A stretch of DNA of 64,000 nucleotides from Ursus arctos. Its lineage: Eukaryota; Chordata; Mammalia; Carnivora; Ursidae. The translations under genes and the position numbers were made by a program. The notes beneath the pieces are model-generated. The model was not told the origin of the DNA. It was given only the letters and a program-made list of their open reading frames with translations, and ran no database searches. The stretch is taken from contig NW_026622763.1 of NCBI RefSeq assembly GCF_023065955.2, positions 80,519,299-80,583,298 of the forward strand. The letters run 5' to 3'. Positions 45,301 through 57,234 of the stretch are shown piece after piece (positions within the stretch are counted from its first letter, which is position 1; the number at the start of each line of letters is the position of its first letter).

Positions 45301-46999
45301 AATGGGATGGAGATGTGGCCTCAGAAATCACAACACAGAAGTCCTTCCAGTCACTGACACGGGCCAGGCAGGCAAGGTAAAGAGAGAAGACCATGGCAGT
45401 GCTCTAAAACTGTTCCAATTAAGTGAGTTCCAATTAACTGTTCTTCCAGAGAAGAGCCAGCCAGGAAGAACAAGAAATTGACAACATAACCAGCTTTCTT
45501 CAGCTGCCACCCTTCAATCTGAATACTGTGTTTTGTTAGTTCCAAGATACACATTGTAATCTCTCTGCAACTGAGGTGCGTCTTACAATCATGGCATCTT
45601 AAACTGCTGCTGGCGTTGCCTACATAGGTGCAAAGACGGTAACAGTTCTTGGTAGTGTCGCTGTTTGAGTCAGGGCATGTGCGTTGTTGGTTTTACATGA
45701 AGAGGAAAAACCGCGTGTGCGAAAGCACAAAGAGAAGTAGTGTATACAACTGTCATTAGTGAAGCAAATACTCATTATTGAAGATCTGACCACAATTCCT
45801 TTTTTTTTTTTTTTTTGCAAAGCAACAACCAAATGAGAAAGGAACATAACCACAAAGTAGACGAAACTGTGTTACAGCTGATGTACATAGAAAACCTTGC
45901 CTTTCCTGTATCAAGTAATTCGGCGGAAACCAGGAGCGTTAGAAAAGATAAAAATCTATGCCTCATTAAGTCTAAAGAAGCTATTTTGATAAATATAAAA
46001 CAAATAAGTGGTAAGAAACGCACTGTGCCCCATTTTTAAAAATTTCTTGGTATATAAAACAATCGTGGTTTTTACAATTGATGTCATCTTTGATTTAATT
46101 AATTCATTAAGAACTCATAACTAAATACATAAAGAGTACCAACAACAGTTGTTTGAAAACTAATATCTAAAACTAGTTATTAATACAATCAAACAAATTC
46201 AAGACAAGAAAGAATAAAATTAAAATATCAATTCAGGAAATCCAAAAGTTTAATACTAGCCAAATACCTGGATCTAAACACAAATACAGCCTCTGAGGTC
46301 ACAAATGTACAAATTTATAAAACAAACAAACAAAAAAAAGAAAGGCTGTTTCCCAGCGTCTGCAGCTCTTTGGCTCAATACTTGAGATCTATTTTTATTC
46401 TATTATATCCCCTGTTTAATTCAACAGTGTTTAAGCAACCACTGGTACCCACCAGGCTGCTAAGCATCCACCCCAGGCTCTCCCTCTAGGACCAGTGTGG
46501 ACTTTAGGCAGGAGAGTTTGTCTAGCCCACGATATCCATGTCCTACTTGTAAGACACTCCGGTACCGGCTAGGTCTGGTTCTAGGTGTGTCTTACTCTCC
46601 TAAGCTTATGCCTTGTAGCCTAACAACGTTGTTGGCAATGTGCCAGGTACTCCACACAGAACTGCCCCTGACTGAGGCCCTGCCATGCTCTAGGTAGTCG
46701 CCCACGTAGCTCCTCCGGAGAGCTGGAGCTCCCATGCCCTACAAGGCTCTCCCCATGCCATCTGTTCATTGCTTACACTATCCACTCCCAACTTGCTCAC
46801 TGTCTCCCTCCTTCTACTTACGTGCCAGGACACTGCATTTACTAACTTACCATCTGTTGTATGGGTTCCTACTCATCGAATAGCATGTTCTGTGTGCCAA
46901 CCTGGACTTCTTGTAGCTTGAGCTTCTTCTACCAATGGCTGTTCTGTCCAGTGGTTGAACCTAATTCCAAAACTCAACCTTTCCCAGCCACGTGTCTAA

Positions 47000-47560
47000 C
47001 TGTTATTCAACCATTACTTACTGAGCATCTTTGTTCTAAGCACCAGGGATACAGCAATGAACAAACAATGTTTCTGCCTTTGTAAAATTTACATTCTAGT
47101 AGAGGGATACTGGCAATTAACAAACTAATTAATAAAAAATATAATACTAGGCTGATATCAATGTTAGAAAGAAAAACAAGGTAGAGTATGAGGATAAAAA
47201 ACGACAGGGTAGAGGGGAGATGGAAGACTTCTTTGCTAAAGTGACATGTGATTGGAAACCTGAATGAAGGAGCGAAGCATGCAGAAATGGAGGAAAAGAG
47301 AAAAACAAGTGCCAAGCCCATGAGGTAGGAGCAAGTTTAGAGTGCTGAAGCCACAGCAAGAAGGCTGACGTTGCTGGCACTCCAAAGGTGAAGGGAGGTA
47401 CACGGTGCCGCTGGAGAGACTGCGAAGACCAGATCAGCAAGTCTCACAGGCCATGATGAGAATCTTGGATTGGATTCTGGATGTGATGAAAGCCACTGGA
47501 AGGTTCTGACCAAGAAACTAAAACGATCACATGTATATTCTCCAAGGCCTGCTCCCACGG
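47000..47560 (-). mobile_element. L2 3' end, antisense, continues past an L1
   Basis: Starts with TTATTCAACCATTACTTACTGAGC, CACCAGGGATACAGCAATGAAC, then GGATTGGATTCTGGATGTGATG. The RT-side sequence resumes after an L1 insertion at 47810-47955 (CTCTGGCTGCTATTTGAAC, AGGAAGCTATGATAGTAATCCAGGC). Confidence 0.7.
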
Positions 47561-47808
47561 CCACCTACTGTAGGATTCCAATTATAAGACATTCTGGAAA
47601 ATCTGAAACTATAGGGGCAGGAAGACTTCAGCGGAGACAGAGGAAGGGGTAGAATGCAGGGGGGCAGCACAAGAGAATGTGGGGGGGTTAATGGCGTATC
47701 TTGATTTTGGCGGCGTCTACAGAACTGTGTGTATTGTCAAACTCAGAGAACTGTGGACCAAAAAGAGTGAATTTCAACGCATACAAACTCAAAGGAAGTA
47801 GAACACAC
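47560..47808 (+). mobile_element. L1 3' end inserted in L2
   Basis: TACTGTAGGATTCCAATTATAAG, ACATTCTGGAAAATCTGAAACTATAGGGGC, and GTATCTTGATTTTGGCGGCG follow an old L1M 3' UTR, ending near AGAGTGAATTTCAACGC. Confidence 0.78.
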
Positions 47809-48593
47809 ACACAGCCTGCTCTGGCTGCTATTTGAACAATATGTCTGGGGGTGGGAAGGCATGGAGGAAGGGAGACCAGGTAGGAAGCTATGATAGTAAT
47901 CCAGGCAAAGGTGAGGACAACTAAGGCTAGAATGGTAGCAGTCAAGCTGGCACAATGTGTTTGAATTCAAGACCGTCTGAAAGCAGAGCCCAGAGATTTG
48001 TACGGTTTTTATCATCCAGTGTGAGCCTCTCACTGTGGGACTGATGGGCTACTAATGTTTGCTATACTCAGCTGTGATTTTTAACTTAACAGTCCTTGTT
48101 ACCCATTTAGCCGGTGGCAACACCAGGATCACAGCCTTATGCTATTAAATCCTGGTCCAATGGCCGTTCAGTTACCCTGACGCACCCCTGAGACTGCAAA
48201 ATGCTTACAGAGGGAAGGAATGGTCTCACTCAGCTTTTTAATACATACACCTTGCATACTACCTAGCAAACAGCAGAACTCAGCAAGTATCTGGGGAAAA
48301 ACAGTAAAAATGTACTTAATTACAGAAAAAACTGGCTTTTGGCTGAAATTTCTTCAAATATCTAAGACATTCACAAAATTGTGTATAAAAAAGCAAAAAT
48401 CTAAAGAAATGGGGAAAAGAAAGCTTGAAAAATCTGTGAAGTATAAGAAAATGTACCTTAAGGAGAAGGGGGGTATAGAATAGGGATAGATAATAAACAA
48501 AATAACCAGAGGTAAGTAACTCTAAATACCTTCTAGAACAGTTTTTTTTTTTTTTAAATGAGCCTATGAAATTAATTCAGTGGATCATGACCA

Positions 48594-48595
<2 letters not shown>

Positions 48596-48625
<30 letters not shown>
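48596..48625 (+). repeat. (TA)n microsatellite
   Basis: About 15 TA units. Confidence 0.95.
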
Positions 48626-48631
<6 letters not shown>

Positions 48632-48756
48632 CATATTTATATAGTAACATATATATTTACATACACAGTTTGTACTAAGTTAAAAAATACTTTCTACTGT
48701 GGATTGCTGTCCAAAGTTTCAAAGTCTCTGCTGCAGAAAATAAAATCTGAACTCAC

Positions 48757-48890
48757 CATTTTTTTGGCATGTTCTTCACACAGAGGGGTCTGGTGTGTAA
48801 TGTCGAACACGGGCACAGAGCACTGCTGTCCGTCTGCAAACTTGGCCGTGCAACTGGAGAAAAGCTGCTGAGAGCGGTTCAAGAGGATAT
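48757..48890 (-). CDS. INO80D internal exon (zinc-binding, second half)
   Basis: Exon of 134 bases. The first two bases complete a His codon, followed by ILLNRSQQLFSSCTAKF, ADGQQCSVPVFDITHQTPLC and EEHAKKM at the end. The Cys and His positions (CTAKF, QQC, TPLCEEH) form the second part of a potential DNA-binding C3H-C3H zinc domain that INO80D shares with KANSL2. The acceptor is AACCACAG/ATATCC and the donor AAATG/GTGAGT. The exon boundary falls inside the domain. Length and phase (1 in, 0 out) agree with both neighbours. Confidence 0.96.
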
Positions 48891-50440
48891 CTGTGGTTTT
48901 CAAAGTTAGGAATATAATGCACTGAAACTGAAATTATTTAAGTTTTCAATTTTTATATAAAATCCACTTCTGGGGCGCCTCGGTGGCACAGTTGGTTAAG
49001 CACTGAACTCCTGGTTTTGGCTCAGGCTGGGGTCTCAGGGTCATGGGATCAAGCTCCGTGCTCAGTGGAGAGTCTGCTTGAGATTCTCTCTTCCTCTCCC
49101 TCACTGCATGCACGCATGCTCTCTCTCAAATAGTCTTTAAGAAAAAAATCTGCTTCTTTCCTTATTTGTGTTAACTAAGTATTAAAATTTTCTTATCTAT
49201 AAAAGCTGAAGATCCAACCCAGCCACTGATATGGGAAATGATAACTGTTGAATTTATCAGAAGATACTTCTAAAGGAGTCTATTTTGCTAAAGGTTCTCC
49301 TAATATGAGTCTCCTCTATGGACACTCTGATTTTTATTATTCGGAAAAAGCAGGGTCGTTTCCTTCTTAACACACTAACTCCTAGAAGTTCCACTATAAT
49401 GGTAAGAAATACCACTTTCTTTTAAGGAAAACTTTCACATATAATCCTCATCAAGAAGAATAAGAATTTTAAGATATAATTATAAAAACTCATCTATCCA
49501 AATATGACTTTTCATTTCCCATTTCCAACACAAAACTTGAACTTACAACTTATGAAAAATTACTTCTAGATCAAAACTTTATCATTAAAACTGAAACATC
49601 AGCTTTACTTCATCAACATTTTTGAATGTCCAAACTTTTAGCCCCTAGCTACGTTTCCTCAAGACGTACTTTATACCTATCAAGGAAGTACCTGTTTTTC
49701 CTTTACACTTTTATAGTTAAGGCTATTTATAAAACCTTTACTGCATAGAAAGTGCTGCTGAAATAGTTGTGAAAATTTAATGCCAAGAACAGAAAGGAGG
49801 GCCAAAAGTCAAAGATAATAAAGAAGAGCAAGTAATTGCTACTATATAAATTTTTTAAATGCTACTCAATTTTAAATGTTTAATAAAAGTGAGAGTAATA
49901 AGATTTCATAACCAGCCTGAAGCCCTTTATCACAGGTTTTCCTCAAGTATATTCTGTCTTAAATGATCTTCTTTCCAAGTCAGTGATGTTTATCGTTCTT
50001 TCATTTCAAATCAGCACTACACTCAATACAAATAGCAAAAGGCACACTGTAAAACTACCTAACCTTCTTGGAAGACTAAAACCAGTTTCTGAATAATATG
50101 ATTCGATTTCTCCATCAATGAGTGTTACAGTTGCTTCCTAGAAGCCACGCAGAACCACTGCAAGAACAAGATTTCTTTTAATTAAGTGACGGCCACCAGA
50201 AGAATCTGCTACTTTCTATCAATTTTGCAGATTCTGATGTAATTCCTGAATAAAGAATCACAATGATAGAAGCGGGGAAAAAACTATCCAGAAGACATCA
50301 TGAAAATGAGAAATTATATCAACATTTTAAACATTAAGTAGTTCGGATTTCAAAAGTCATTCATTTGGCTTAAGAATAAATTACTAGCCCCGAATGATTT
50401 ACTACTTTTCCATGCACACGTAATTCGGTGAAGAGGATAC
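48891..50440 (-). other. INO80D intron
   Basis: One SINE at 48972-49146. The rest is AT-rich with no recognised element. Confidence 0.85.
48972..49146 (+). mobile_element. SINEC in INO80D intron
   Basis: GGGGCGCCTCGGTGGCACAG head, GGTTTTGGCTCAGGCTGGGG and a short tail. Flanks are similar (CCACTTCTG and CTGCTTCTT) but diverged. Confidence 0.85.
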
Positions 50441-50550
50441 GCTGGAAACAATGTCTGGTGAATGGAAGGGCTTTGTTAGGGCACCGTTCACCCTTCACGC
50501 TTCCACTGCAGGCTGCGGGCTCCGCCTCCCTCAACTTGGTCCGGCTTATG
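50441..50550 (-). CDS. INO80D internal exon (zinc-binding, first half)
   Basis: Exon of 110 bases. The first base completes a Ser codon, followed by ISRTKLREAEPAACSGSVKG, ERCPNKALPFTRHCFQ and one base of a His codon. Cys and His residues (AAC, ERC, RHC) make up the first half of the C3H-C3H-type zinc domain completed by the next exon. The acceptor is TTCCTTAG/CATAAG and the donor is CAGC/GTATCC. A longer in-frame reading past the donor is possible but breaks the match to the family. Phase 2 in and 1 out fit the neighbours. Confidence 0.95.
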
Positions 50551-50829
50551 CTAAGGAAGCAAAGAGACAAAATTAATTTTTAAAAAATGCTTTAAGGATC
50601 CAGAGCAACTTTTCGACACTAGGCTGGCAGGTTGTAACACCAACATTTTACCTTTCTACATTCTTTAAATAAAAGGTCACTATGAGTTACAATGACCAGT
50701 TCCAGTATTTCCCCATCTACTGACAAAACAAATAATTTTACTATAATCCATTTTAACTATGCCTGTTTTTTCTTTCTTAAGTGATATTTTGGTTCCTTTT
50801 ACTTCACAAAGAGGCAGTGAGTAGACAAA

Positions 50830-51085
50830 ACGTGACGAACAGGAGATTAGATTTATCAGACCTAATTGTGAATCTCAGCTCTACCTCTTCCTAGCTGTGT
50901 GACCTTGGGCAAGTTAGGTTAGCAAGGAAGCAAGGAAGCCTCAACTTCCTCACCTATAAAGTGGAGATAAGAGTACCTCTGGCCGACAGGTAAGCACCAA
51001 GAAATACAACACATCTAAAATACTTATCATATCTAGTAGGTAGTTTAATACCTAGTAAATGGTCAGTGGTTGTTAGTTACTGGTA
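50830..51085 (+). mobile_element. MIR element
   Basis: Well-preserved sense MIR: GTGAATCTCAGCTCTACC, CTAGCTGTGTGACCTTGGGCAAG, CTTCCTCACCTATAAAGTGG, then TTTAATACCTAGTAAATGG. Confidence 0.9.
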
Positions 51086-51329
51086 TTATTATCCTCATTA
51101 GATTTTGGTCATGTGAAGCTGCTAAACAGTAAATGGGCAAAAACTTGATCAGATAAAGGAAGAACGGGGGGAAATGACATGCAGATGTGGTTGATTTGCT
51201 CTCATCTTCCAAAACGAACTCATTTTGGGTATATCTTTTAAACTTTTTAAAATATGTGCAACTCCATCTTTCATTAAATGTTATCTCGACTCTATATATT
51301 CAATATTTAAATATTTGATTCTTGTTTTG

Positions 51330-51525
51330 TTTTTTTTTAAAGATTTTATTTATTTATTTGACAGAGATAGAGACAGCCAGTGAGAGAGGGAACACAAGCA
51401 GGGGGAGTGGGAGGGGAAGAAGCAGGCTCCCAGTAGAGGAGCCTGATGTGGGGCTTGATCCCAGAACGCTGGGATCACGCCCTGAGCCGAAGGGACGCTT
51501 AACGACTACGCCACCCAGGCGCCCC
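51330..51525 (-). mobile_element. SINEC, young ursid-type, minus strand
   Basis: TTTTTTTTAAAGATTTTATTTATTTATTTG tail, GAGATAGAGACAGCC and CACCCAGGCGCCCC end. TTGATTCTTGTTTT lies on both sides (51316-51329 and 51526-51539). Confidence 0.94.
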
Positions 51526-52321
51526 TTGATTCTTGTTTTTAAATTCATGAGTAGGCAATGTGTTCACATGGTTCCAGAAAAACCAAAGGCAAGAGAGTGT
51601 CTCCTTTCTACCTACCCTTGTTCCACTTTGCCAGTTCTAACTCCCTCTGTAGTAAGTATTCATTTTATTAGTTTGTGGATCTTTCCACAGTTAATACAAA
51701 CATTAAAAAATAAAAATAATTAATATTCAAGTTCTTAGAAGTACAAAAACTGTCCTGTGTCATTTGACTCTCTGAAGCATGACAAACTGGTAGGACTTCA
51801 CACGCATCTGAGGGTAGAAAAAGAATCTACGTATAATATACTGAATCACACGTCAGGCATCAAAAATAAAGTATCTTTTGAATTGCTTCTAAGGGTTTCA
51901 GTAAAATGATTTACACTGATTAGAAGGTCATATAGAACCCAAATTACATATGAATTTACAGAAAATCTGAATACACTTTCTACTCTAACGTTAGAGAACT
52001 AGCTGCTGCCACTGAAGCTGCTTTAATTAAGGGTGGGGAAGTGGGCCCTTAACGTAGGTCTGTAAAAAGGATATACGATATCAAAAAATAAGCTGTACTG
52101 TTGTGGCAGCTTACCCCAATTCTCTTGGTCTAGATTTAAACAGAAGGCAGCTCTCTATACTGAACGGATTATTCTTGGGGAACACTTCAACAACCTGCTC
52201 AGCCACTTACCAACCCTCGTGTCCAACACATTCCCTCGTTTTTCTTTATCCTAGACTTCGAAGGGAACTACCGATTTCATTCTGTAAAATTGCTGATATG
52301 TTCCAACTCACCAATCTATCT

Positions 52322-52524
52322 CTTTTTTTTTTTTTTAAGATTTTATTTATTTATTTGACAGAGATAGAGACAGCCAGCGAGAGAGGGAACACAAGCAGGG
52401 GGAGTGGGAGAGGAAGAAGCAGGCTCCCAGCGGAGGAGCCCGATGTGGGGCTCGATCCCATAACGCCGGCATCACGCCCTGAGCCGAAGGCAGACGCTTA
52501 ACCGCTGTGCCACCCAGGCGCCCC
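52322..52524 (-). mobile_element. SINEC, young ursid-type, minus strand
   Basis: GACAGAGATAGAGACAGCC, GGGGCTCGATCCCATAACGCC and CACCCAGGCGCCCC end. It immediately precedes another minus-strand SINE. Confidence 0.93.
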
Positions 52525-52526
52525 TC

Positions 52527-52740
52527 GTTTTTTTTTTTTTTTTTTTTTTTTAGATTTTTTATTTATTTATTTGACAGAGAGAGAGACAGCCAGCGAGAGA
52601 AGAAACACAGGCAGGGGAAGTGGGAGGGGAAGAAGCAGGCTCCCAGTGGAGGCGCCCGATGCGGGGCTCGATCCCAGGACTGTGGGATCACACCCTAAGC
52701 CGAAGGCAAACGCTTAATGACTGAGCCACCCAGGCGCCCC
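52527..52740 (-). mobile_element. SINEC, minus strand, second of a pair
   Basis: Long T run, GACAGAGAGAGAGACAGCC, GGGGCTCGATCCCAGGAC and CACCCAGGCGCCCC end. ACCAATCTACCTCTT follows; CACCAATCTATCTC precedes the first SINE of the pair. Confidence 0.92.
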
Positions 52741-53930
52741 ACCAATCTACCTCTTAAACAGAAAAATAAACTCAAAGTCGGAATTTCAATCCCCCCCTGG
52801 ATAATTAAGGTAAAAATACCTGATGTTAGATGGATTTTTATTATCTGAATAATCCCAACAAAACAAAGGGAGAATTACCAAAACATTTTGATGTTTTTAA
52901 TGTGAAAACACCTAGTACAAGCTTGCCTTTTGTATGATTAGATCCCCCTTTTACAATAAAGTCTCTACACAAACACTAGTCTCTATAGGATTGTCGGCTA
53001 CAAGATACTTAGGTTTGAGTTAACATAGTTAAGCTATTTCAGTGGTTTATTCCACATATTCACCAATGTATGTCACAAAGCTATTAGATGAGAAAGAATA
53101 ATGTTATTCAGTTTAGATCCAACTGTATGTTAAAGGGTACCTATTAAAAGGCAGCCATTGAAGTTTTAACTTCTAAAACATCTAAAAGCAATTTTTTAAA
53201 TGTCTTTTGCGGAACTAGTCTTTGGAAGCAAAGAAATAGGGGGCATCTATCCAACTGACAGCTGACTTTTATGAGCCTAAAATATAATGTAAGGTAGTAA
53301 GCTATCAATCATCAACAAATGATTAGGGCTCATTGTTAAACGATTATCAGTGAGGCACTGGGCAATAAACTTTTTACTAATCATGAGTGACATGAACAAA
53401 TGACATCAAATAAATTTGAGAACTGAATATTAGAGTTCATCTTGGTATTTGTTTAGTAATAGTTAATTATCACGATTTTTTTTTTTTAAATCACTAATGG
53501 TGGTTTGGGAAAATGTTTTGAAAAAAAAAGGGAGGGACTGATTCTGCCAGTTACCAGTTAAAAATCATAGATAGAGTTTTCTACACAAATACTGAATTGT
53601 CCCAAACTGAGAGTACAGTCCCTTACTTACATCTTTGACAAGGTCATAATAACGTACTAGATTCAATGTATACAACGCTCTACATATACAGACTGCTTCG
53701 TGCTGGACAAAACTAAAGTCTGCTGAAACTGTACACTTGAGAGCATTATCTAATGCAAAGGTTAGCTATCATTACTTTAAAACCTATGTCAAACCAAGTG
53801 AATTCTTTCAACAAATAAGAGAACTAAAGTCTCTTCACTTATTTAATTCTATCCATTTGTTCATCAATACTGGAGATTTAAGAACAAAATGTACACTGTT
53901 CCTGTCTTCACAAAAATGACTGTCTAGCTT

Positions 53931-54122
53931 GGGGTGCCTGGGTGGCTCTGTTGGTTAAGCGTCTGCCTTGGGCTCAGGTCATGATCCCGGGGTCCTGGGA
54001 TCCAACCCTGGGCGGGCTCCCTGCTCAGCAGGAAGTCTGCTTCTCCCTCTCCCTCTGCTCCCCACTGCCCCCCTCAGCTTGTGCTCTCTCTCCCTCAAAA
54101 TAAATAAAATGTTAAAAATAAA
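53931..54122 (+). mobile_element. SINEC in INO80D intron
   Basis: GGGGTGCCTGGGTGGCTCTG head, GGGCTCAGGTCATGATCCCGG and AAATAAATAAAATG tail. The target GACTGTCTAGC recurs at both flanks. Confidence 0.92.
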
Positions 54123-54589
54123 AAAAAAAAGACTGTCTAGCGTGACAGAAATATTAGTATACAATTCCACAATGAAGCAAAGTGCAGAGAACAATAAGCA
54201 TATACAATCAGGGCACCTAACATAGTGGCACCTGGGAATGTTTCTATGAGAAAAGTCAAGTCTCTAAGTAAGCTAAGACTTAAAGGATGTTCTAGAACAG
54301 ACACTACCTTTCCCCCTACACAGGGGTGGGGGCTCTTAGAGTGAGGAAATATACTGAAGGCAGAATCATTACACAGGTATATTAGAAACACATACAAAGT
54401 TTCAAACAACCCTAAATATGCCAAGCAGCAGAAAACTCTTATGGGCATAGTATTTTTCTGATATTCACAACTGAAATACAGGTTATTTTTTTTATAACAA
54501 ATAAAACGAAAACCAAAATACGTAAAAGTAAAACAAAATTTCAAAAAATATATAGGTATGTAAAAAATATGATCAGAGGCTATAAAGCA

Positions 54590-54830
54590 AAGGTTATTTT
54601 TTTTTAGTTTGTTTTAAACTTTTTTCCTCAGTGACTCAAGATCACTACAGAAAAATTAGAATATACAGATTACTAATTTTTTAAAACTTTATCAATAATC
54701 CCACCCTCTAGAGATAGCCACTGCTAATATTTTGGCATACAAACCCCTAAGAATGTGTGTGTGTATATCTCAAGGTTGTTACCTGAAAAAAATAGTAAGT
54801 AGAAAGTGTGAAATAATAAACTCCATAAAA
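54590..54830 (+). mobile_element. Possible old L1-like fragment
   Basis: CACTACAGAAAAATTAGAATATACAG, TCCCACCCTCTAGAGATAGCCACTGC and TTTTGGCATACA resemble a common old mammalian repeat. Family not settled. Confidence 0.4.
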
Positions 54831-54843
54831 AACTATGCCTTCT

Positions 54844-55008
54844 GGGGTGCCTGGGTGGCTCAGTCAGTTAAGCCTTTGCCTTCAGCTCAGGTCATGATCT
54901 TTGGGTCCTGGGATCCAGCCCTGCACAGCAGGGAGCCTGCTTCTCCCTCTCCCTCTGCCCCTCCTCTCTATTTGTGCTCTCTCTCTCTCTCAAATAAATA
55001 AAATCCAA

Positions 55009-55048
<40 letters not shown>

Positions 55049-55051
55049 ACG
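54844..55051 (+). mobile_element. SINEC with (GAAA)n tail
   Basis: GGGGTGCCTGGGTGGCTCAG head and AAATAAATAAAATCC followed by a (GAAA)n array. The target AACTATGCCTTCT is duplicated at 54831-54843 and 55052-55064. Confidence 0.94.
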
Positions 55052-55136
55052 AACTATGCCTTCTAAATTTGAAAATTATTTTCTCAATTAAATATGAAGA
55101 GATTTGGGAAAATTTTAATTCAGTTAAGCTAGTATT

Positions 55137-55301
55137 TTTTTAAAGAAGATTTTATTTATTTATTTGAGAGAGAGAGCGCGGAAGCAGAGGAGGGGCAGAG
55201 GTAGAAGGAGAAGCAGACTCCCTGCAGGGAGCCCAATGATCCCAGGATCATGACCAGAGCTGAAGGCAGACACTTAACCAACTGAGCCATCCAGGCGCCC
55301 C
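55137..55301 (-). mobile_element. SINEC, minus strand
   Basis: TTTATTTATTTATTTGAGAGAG tail, GATCCCAGGATCATGACC and CATCCAGGCGCCCC end. TTAAGCTAGTATTTTT is on both flanks. Confidence 0.92.
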
Positions 55302-55689
55302 TTAAGCTAGTATTTTTAAAAGGTACATAACCTAAATAAGTTAACTATGATTTAAGTTTTCACCACCTAAACTAATTTCCAAAATAATAACACCAAAATT
55401 TCTTCATTGAAATATCAGGTAACTTCTACCATGTCCAATATACGGATTTTCAGTCAATAAAACAATATGCACACATTATAAACCATGCTTTCAAAACAAT
55501 TTTTAAGAACATAGGGGAATGGCTATGATGTATTTTTAAGGGAAAAAAACTGGACATATAGCTCTTAAAACAGTTTAGACCCAGTTTCACTTAAATACAT
55601 ACATAAAATAAATAAAGTCCAAGGACTGACATCCATATTACGAAGCCATTAAATTCATGTTTTAAAGAATCAGTATCATGAGAAAATGG

Positions 55690-55788
55690 TCATAATTCAA
55701 TGTTACATGGGAAAAAGTCGGAAATAAAATATACATATAGCATGATCTCAATTTTGCTTTTTAATACAAATACATGGCTCCCTGGAGA

Positions 55789-55832
<44 letters not shown>

Positions 55833-55985
55833 ACGAAGAAAAAAGACTGGAAGGTGACAATCAAATGTTCACAGTGCTCATTCTCTGTTCTGTGCATGGT
55901 GATATTATGGAAACTACCCTCCCTTTCCTATATTTCTCAAATTTACAACAAGCAAATACCTGGACTATAATATAAACAGAAAAGA
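55690..55985 (+). mobile_element. Old L1M 3' end containing a (CA)n
   Basis: CATGATCTCAATTTTGC, GACTGGAAGGTGACAATCAAATG, ATATTTCTCAAATTTACAAC. The (CA)n microsatellite (about 16 units) at 55792-55824 lies within it. Confidence 0.6.
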
Positions 55986-56441
55986 TTTTTTTCCTTTAAA
56001 GAAATGCAATGTAATAAAGTATTCTGAAGACATACTACGGGATAATGGAAATATTAACAGAATACATGTTGGAAAGAAATTTTTTAAAATATAAGTAAAA
56101 AATGTAAAATACTATTTCTGTAGTAAAACAACTGTGAATATTACTTTTAAACAATACACGAAATTTCTAAGCATTGTGGTTTTCTTTTTTAAGGCAGGTG
56201 GCATTCTCTAATACTTTACTGAGTAAATTCTAGTCACACTCTGGCAAAGCGACAGCAATGCTTTTACTGACAGCTCGTGGCGATGTTCTCTTGCCACGTG
56301 ATGTAAAACTTTATCCGAGCCCACAAAAGCAAAATGCAACGCTTCAACCTTCCAGGCTTAAATGCCCGCTGCCCACCGTGCCTCAACGATCCCGTCAGAA
56401 CCCAGAGAAAACAGGGGCAGGTGGCCGCCCGGGGCTCTCAC

Positions 56442-56666
56442 CTGGTTCGGCTGCACGCGGCTCTCTGCAGCTCCTGCATTAACTGACCAGTACACTCTGG
56501 CTCTCGGCTGGCCGCCTGCAGCAAAGCTTTCCTAAACGTGTGCCGGCATTTCTTTTGACGAGATTCTGCCCGCTCCAGGCGGCAGAGGTGCTTATATTTC
56601 TGCTGAAAGTAAGTGCAAAGTTGGGTCACCCTGGAGCTCCTACTCTCCGTATCATCGTCATCTGAC
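56442..56666 (-). CDS. INO80D internal exon, most upstream in the window
   Basis: Exon of 225 bases. The first base completes a codon from an exon beyond the window, then SDDDDTESRSSRVTQLCTYF, a basic helical stretch (KYKHLCRLERAESRQKKC, RHTFRKALLQAAS) and REPECTGQLMQELQRA ending ACSRT plus two bases of a Ser codon. The acceptor is CCTTTCCAG/GTCAGA and the donor AACCAG/GTGAGA. The Cys-containing amphipathic section resembles the portion of INO80D just before its second zinc region. A GTG inside the exon could be mistaken for a start but codes for an internal Val (VTQL). The preceding exon is expected above 64000. Confidence 0.95.
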
Positions 56667-57234
56667 CTGGAAAGGGCAGGGAGAGAAGGGAGAAACTGAT
56701 CAAACGTGAGGCTCGGTTTAGAGACGGGAAAGGCAGGTCAGGAAGCTGGTCGGATGCACAGGGTTAAAACTGGTGGCAGGTGAGCACACACTTTATGAAA
56801 TTAGAGGAGAATTCCAGGAGAGCTGAAAGTAAGTACCATATTTCGACAATACGTAAGGCAGCAGAGACCACCCAGTGCTTTCAGCGGCTTCAGTTCTCAG
56901 CACGTCAGAGCTGGACACATGCGCCAGGGTCTTCCAAATTTTAAGTGACTAGGGGTTCTCAGGAAGAAAACAATTTCTTTACCTTTGCTTACTAAAAAGT
57001 CTGAGTAAACGACATGGCAGTTATGAGGAAGCACTCAGCATCATTTCATAAAAGATAGGTCATACCAGAAATAGAGCAGTGAATTCCAACAGTGCCTTAT
57101 CAAAGAGCTGCCCTTTTAGATGCACTGCTTTTAACTACCCTTTTCTTGCTAAGCACTTACAGAATGTTGATTGTAGGGGTCACAATCATTCTACAGTATT
57201 ATTTATTATTTTTTTTAACAAAGGAGATATCCTG

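Larger units (their letters stand above)
44238..48756 (-). other. INO80D intron
   Basis: About 4.5 kb. It contains antisense L2 fragments, an L1 3' end at 47560-47800, and a (TA)n run at 48596-48625. Notably, there is no SINE anywhere in this intron. Sequences at 45560-46980 and 48060-48590 were not assigned. Confidence 0.75.
50551..56441 (-). other. INO80D intron
   Basis: About 5.9 kb, holding a MIR (50830-51085), SINEs at 51330, 52322, 52525, 53931, 54844 and 55137, an L1-like 3' end and a (CA)n. Segments 51540-52300 and 52760-53925 show nothing recognised. Confidence 0.8.

Noticed and set aside
56630..56666. Apparent protein start in the exon at 56442-56666
   Set aside because: The supposed start is GTG, an internal Val; the frame continues upstream to the acceptor.
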